Assembly (NCBI GenBank): GCA_026391995.1
Contig: JAPLCY010000329.1
Location: forward strand, 1-5,461
Reading direction: 5' to 3'
From: Candidatus Auribacterota bacterium
Lineage (GTDB): Bacteria > Auribacterota > Tritonobacteria > UBA1439
DNA length: 5,461 nucleotides
The translations under genes were made by a program, and so were the position numbers. Shown piece after piece: positions 4,940-5,461 of this stretch. Position 1 is the stretch's first letter. Each line of letters opens with the position of its first letter. Under the pieces are notes generated by a model, which saw nothing but the letters and a program-made list of their open reading frames with translations, did not search any database and had not been told where the DNA came from.

Positions 4940-5461
4940 CTATATCCCCGACCCCGCGTTATCGGGCTGTACGCTATGTAGTGCGGCACCCACCTCCGGC
5001 GCTCCCGGTCCCGCGGTATCGGGCTGTGCGCTATGTGATGCGGCACCTACCTCCGGCGCTCCCGGTCCCGCGGTATCGGGCTGTGCGCTATGTGATGCGG
5101 CACCCACCTCCGGCCTCCGATGACGCCGTCCCCCGCGGCGATGGCGGGGCCTGTGCGGCTCGCCGCCGGTTTCTGCTGATGGTCCCGGCGCGGGGGGCCG
5201 CTCCGGTCTCGGGGGGAGCGTGACCATTTCCTCGGTCAGTGACTCGCACGTAAACTTATTCCCGAGGAGTTTTTCGAGCTCCGGCATAAGATGCGCGCCA
5301 TACTCGCACACAAAGCCGATCGAGATACCCTTATTCCCCGCGCGGCCGGTACGGCCGATGCGGTGGACGTCATCCTCCGCCTGGAAGGGGAGGTCGTAGT
5401 TGATCACATGGCTCACGCCGTCCACGTGGATTCCCCGCGCGGCGACATCGGTGGCGACAAT
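4940..5461 (-). CDS. DEAD-box ATP-dependent RNA helicase, C-terminal part (RhlB/RhlE-like), cut by window edge
   Basis: The gene enters from the right edge, and 173 residues are visible. They start inside helicase motif V ([12 protein letters not shown], residues 2-13) and continue through VINYDLP to motif VI ([10 protein letters not shown], 33-42), which contains the arginine fingers for ATP hydrolysis. The stretch after motif VI ([20 protein letters not shown], then [15 protein letters not shown]) resembles the region after motif VI in E. coli RhlB, which is (from memory) ISLACEEYALNLPAIE; RhlE-type remains possible. A basic stretch ([14 protein letters not shown], 103-116) would contact RNA. 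The protein ends with three 19-residue repeats (117-173). Such proteins unwind structured RNA, for example in mRNA decay or ribosome assembly. The N-terminal motifs (Q, I, DEAD, SAT) lie outside the window, so completeness cannot be judged. Confidence 0.92.
   Translation of the reverse strand: MVATDVAARGIHVDGVSHVINYDLPFQAEDDVHRIGRTGRAGNKGISIGFVCEYGAHLMPELEKLLGNKFTCESLTEEMVTLPPRPERPPAPGPSAETGGEPHRPRHRRGGRRHRRPEVGAASHSAQPDTAGPGAPEVGAASHSAQPDTAGPGAPEVGAALHSVQPDNAGSGI
4943..5113 (-). repeat. Three tandem 57-bp repeats encoding the helicase C-terminal tail
   Basis: Three units of exactly 57 bases (5113-5057, 5056-5000, 4999-4943) each encode 19 residues of the form [19 protein letters not shown]. 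The first two differ by one silent base (GTG/GTA, Val). The third has diverged ([19 protein letters not shown]) and ends exactly at the stop codon. The unit length is a multiple of three, so copy-number change keeps the frame. The repeat is Ala/Pro/Gly-rich and predicted disordered. Confidence 0.9.

Noticed and set aside
4943..5113. CRISPR array or iteron origin from the 57-bp repeats
   Set aside because: The units abut with no unique spacers and lie in frame within a protein-coding gene.
4914..5123. Plus-strand Cys-containing repeat protein ([12 protein letters not shown] repeats)
   Set aside because: It is antisense to the helicase tail. The repeat period of 57 keeps every frame open, and no Shine-Dalgarno supports its start.

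Overview
The window is a GC-rich stretch of a bacterial chromosome. AT-rich or base-skewed DNA is confined to the gaps between genes. Nothing in it fixes the taxon. A c-di-GMP synthase with an extracytoplasmic CHASE2 sensor and a membrane-anchored LysM protein suggest a cell with an inner membrane and peptidoglycan, most likely Gram-negative. The several poorly recognisable genes would suit an uncultured lineage. That is inference. No phage, transposon, CRISPR or RNA gene was seen.

Layout. Positions 19-1566 (+) form a small operon. It starts with a coiled-coil / membrane anchor / LysM protein that is split into two reading frames (19-702 and 699-1220) by an apparent one-base frameshift near 517-534. 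A MazG-superfamily house-cleaning NTP pyrophosphatase (1228-1566) follows, its Shine-Dalgarno overlapping the previous stop codon. A 10-bp GC hairpin (1571-1594) ends the unit and runs directly into an extended -10 promoter (TGTTATAAT). That promoter probably drives the next gene, a complete CHASE2-TM-GGDEF diguanylate cyclase (1632-3392, +) with intact GGEEF and RxxD motifs.

The convergent gap 3393-3613 is A/C-rich in its first half and G/T-rich in its second, with degenerate repeats. Beyond it all genes are on the minus strand. Read 5'->3' they are: the C-terminal end of a DEAD-box RNA helicase (5461 to 4940, cut by the window edge; RhlB/RhlE-like), whose tail is three exact-length 57-bp repeats; a possible tiny membrane peptide (4927-4862) in frame just after the helicase stop; an AT-rich gap with palindromes (about 4740-4861); an unrecognised conserved-looking 114-residue protein (4714-4370); and cytidylate kinase Cmk (4291-3614).

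How they fit together: most of the window is housekeeping (CMP/dCMP phosphorylation, nucleotide-pool cleaning, RNA remodelling) plus one envelope protein and one c-di-GMP signalling protein. I see no defence cassette or other clearly new multi-gene system. The most notable items are the split coiled-coil/LysM gene, the hairpin-promoter overlap, the helicase tail repeats with the micro-ORF behind them, and the unknown partner of cmk.
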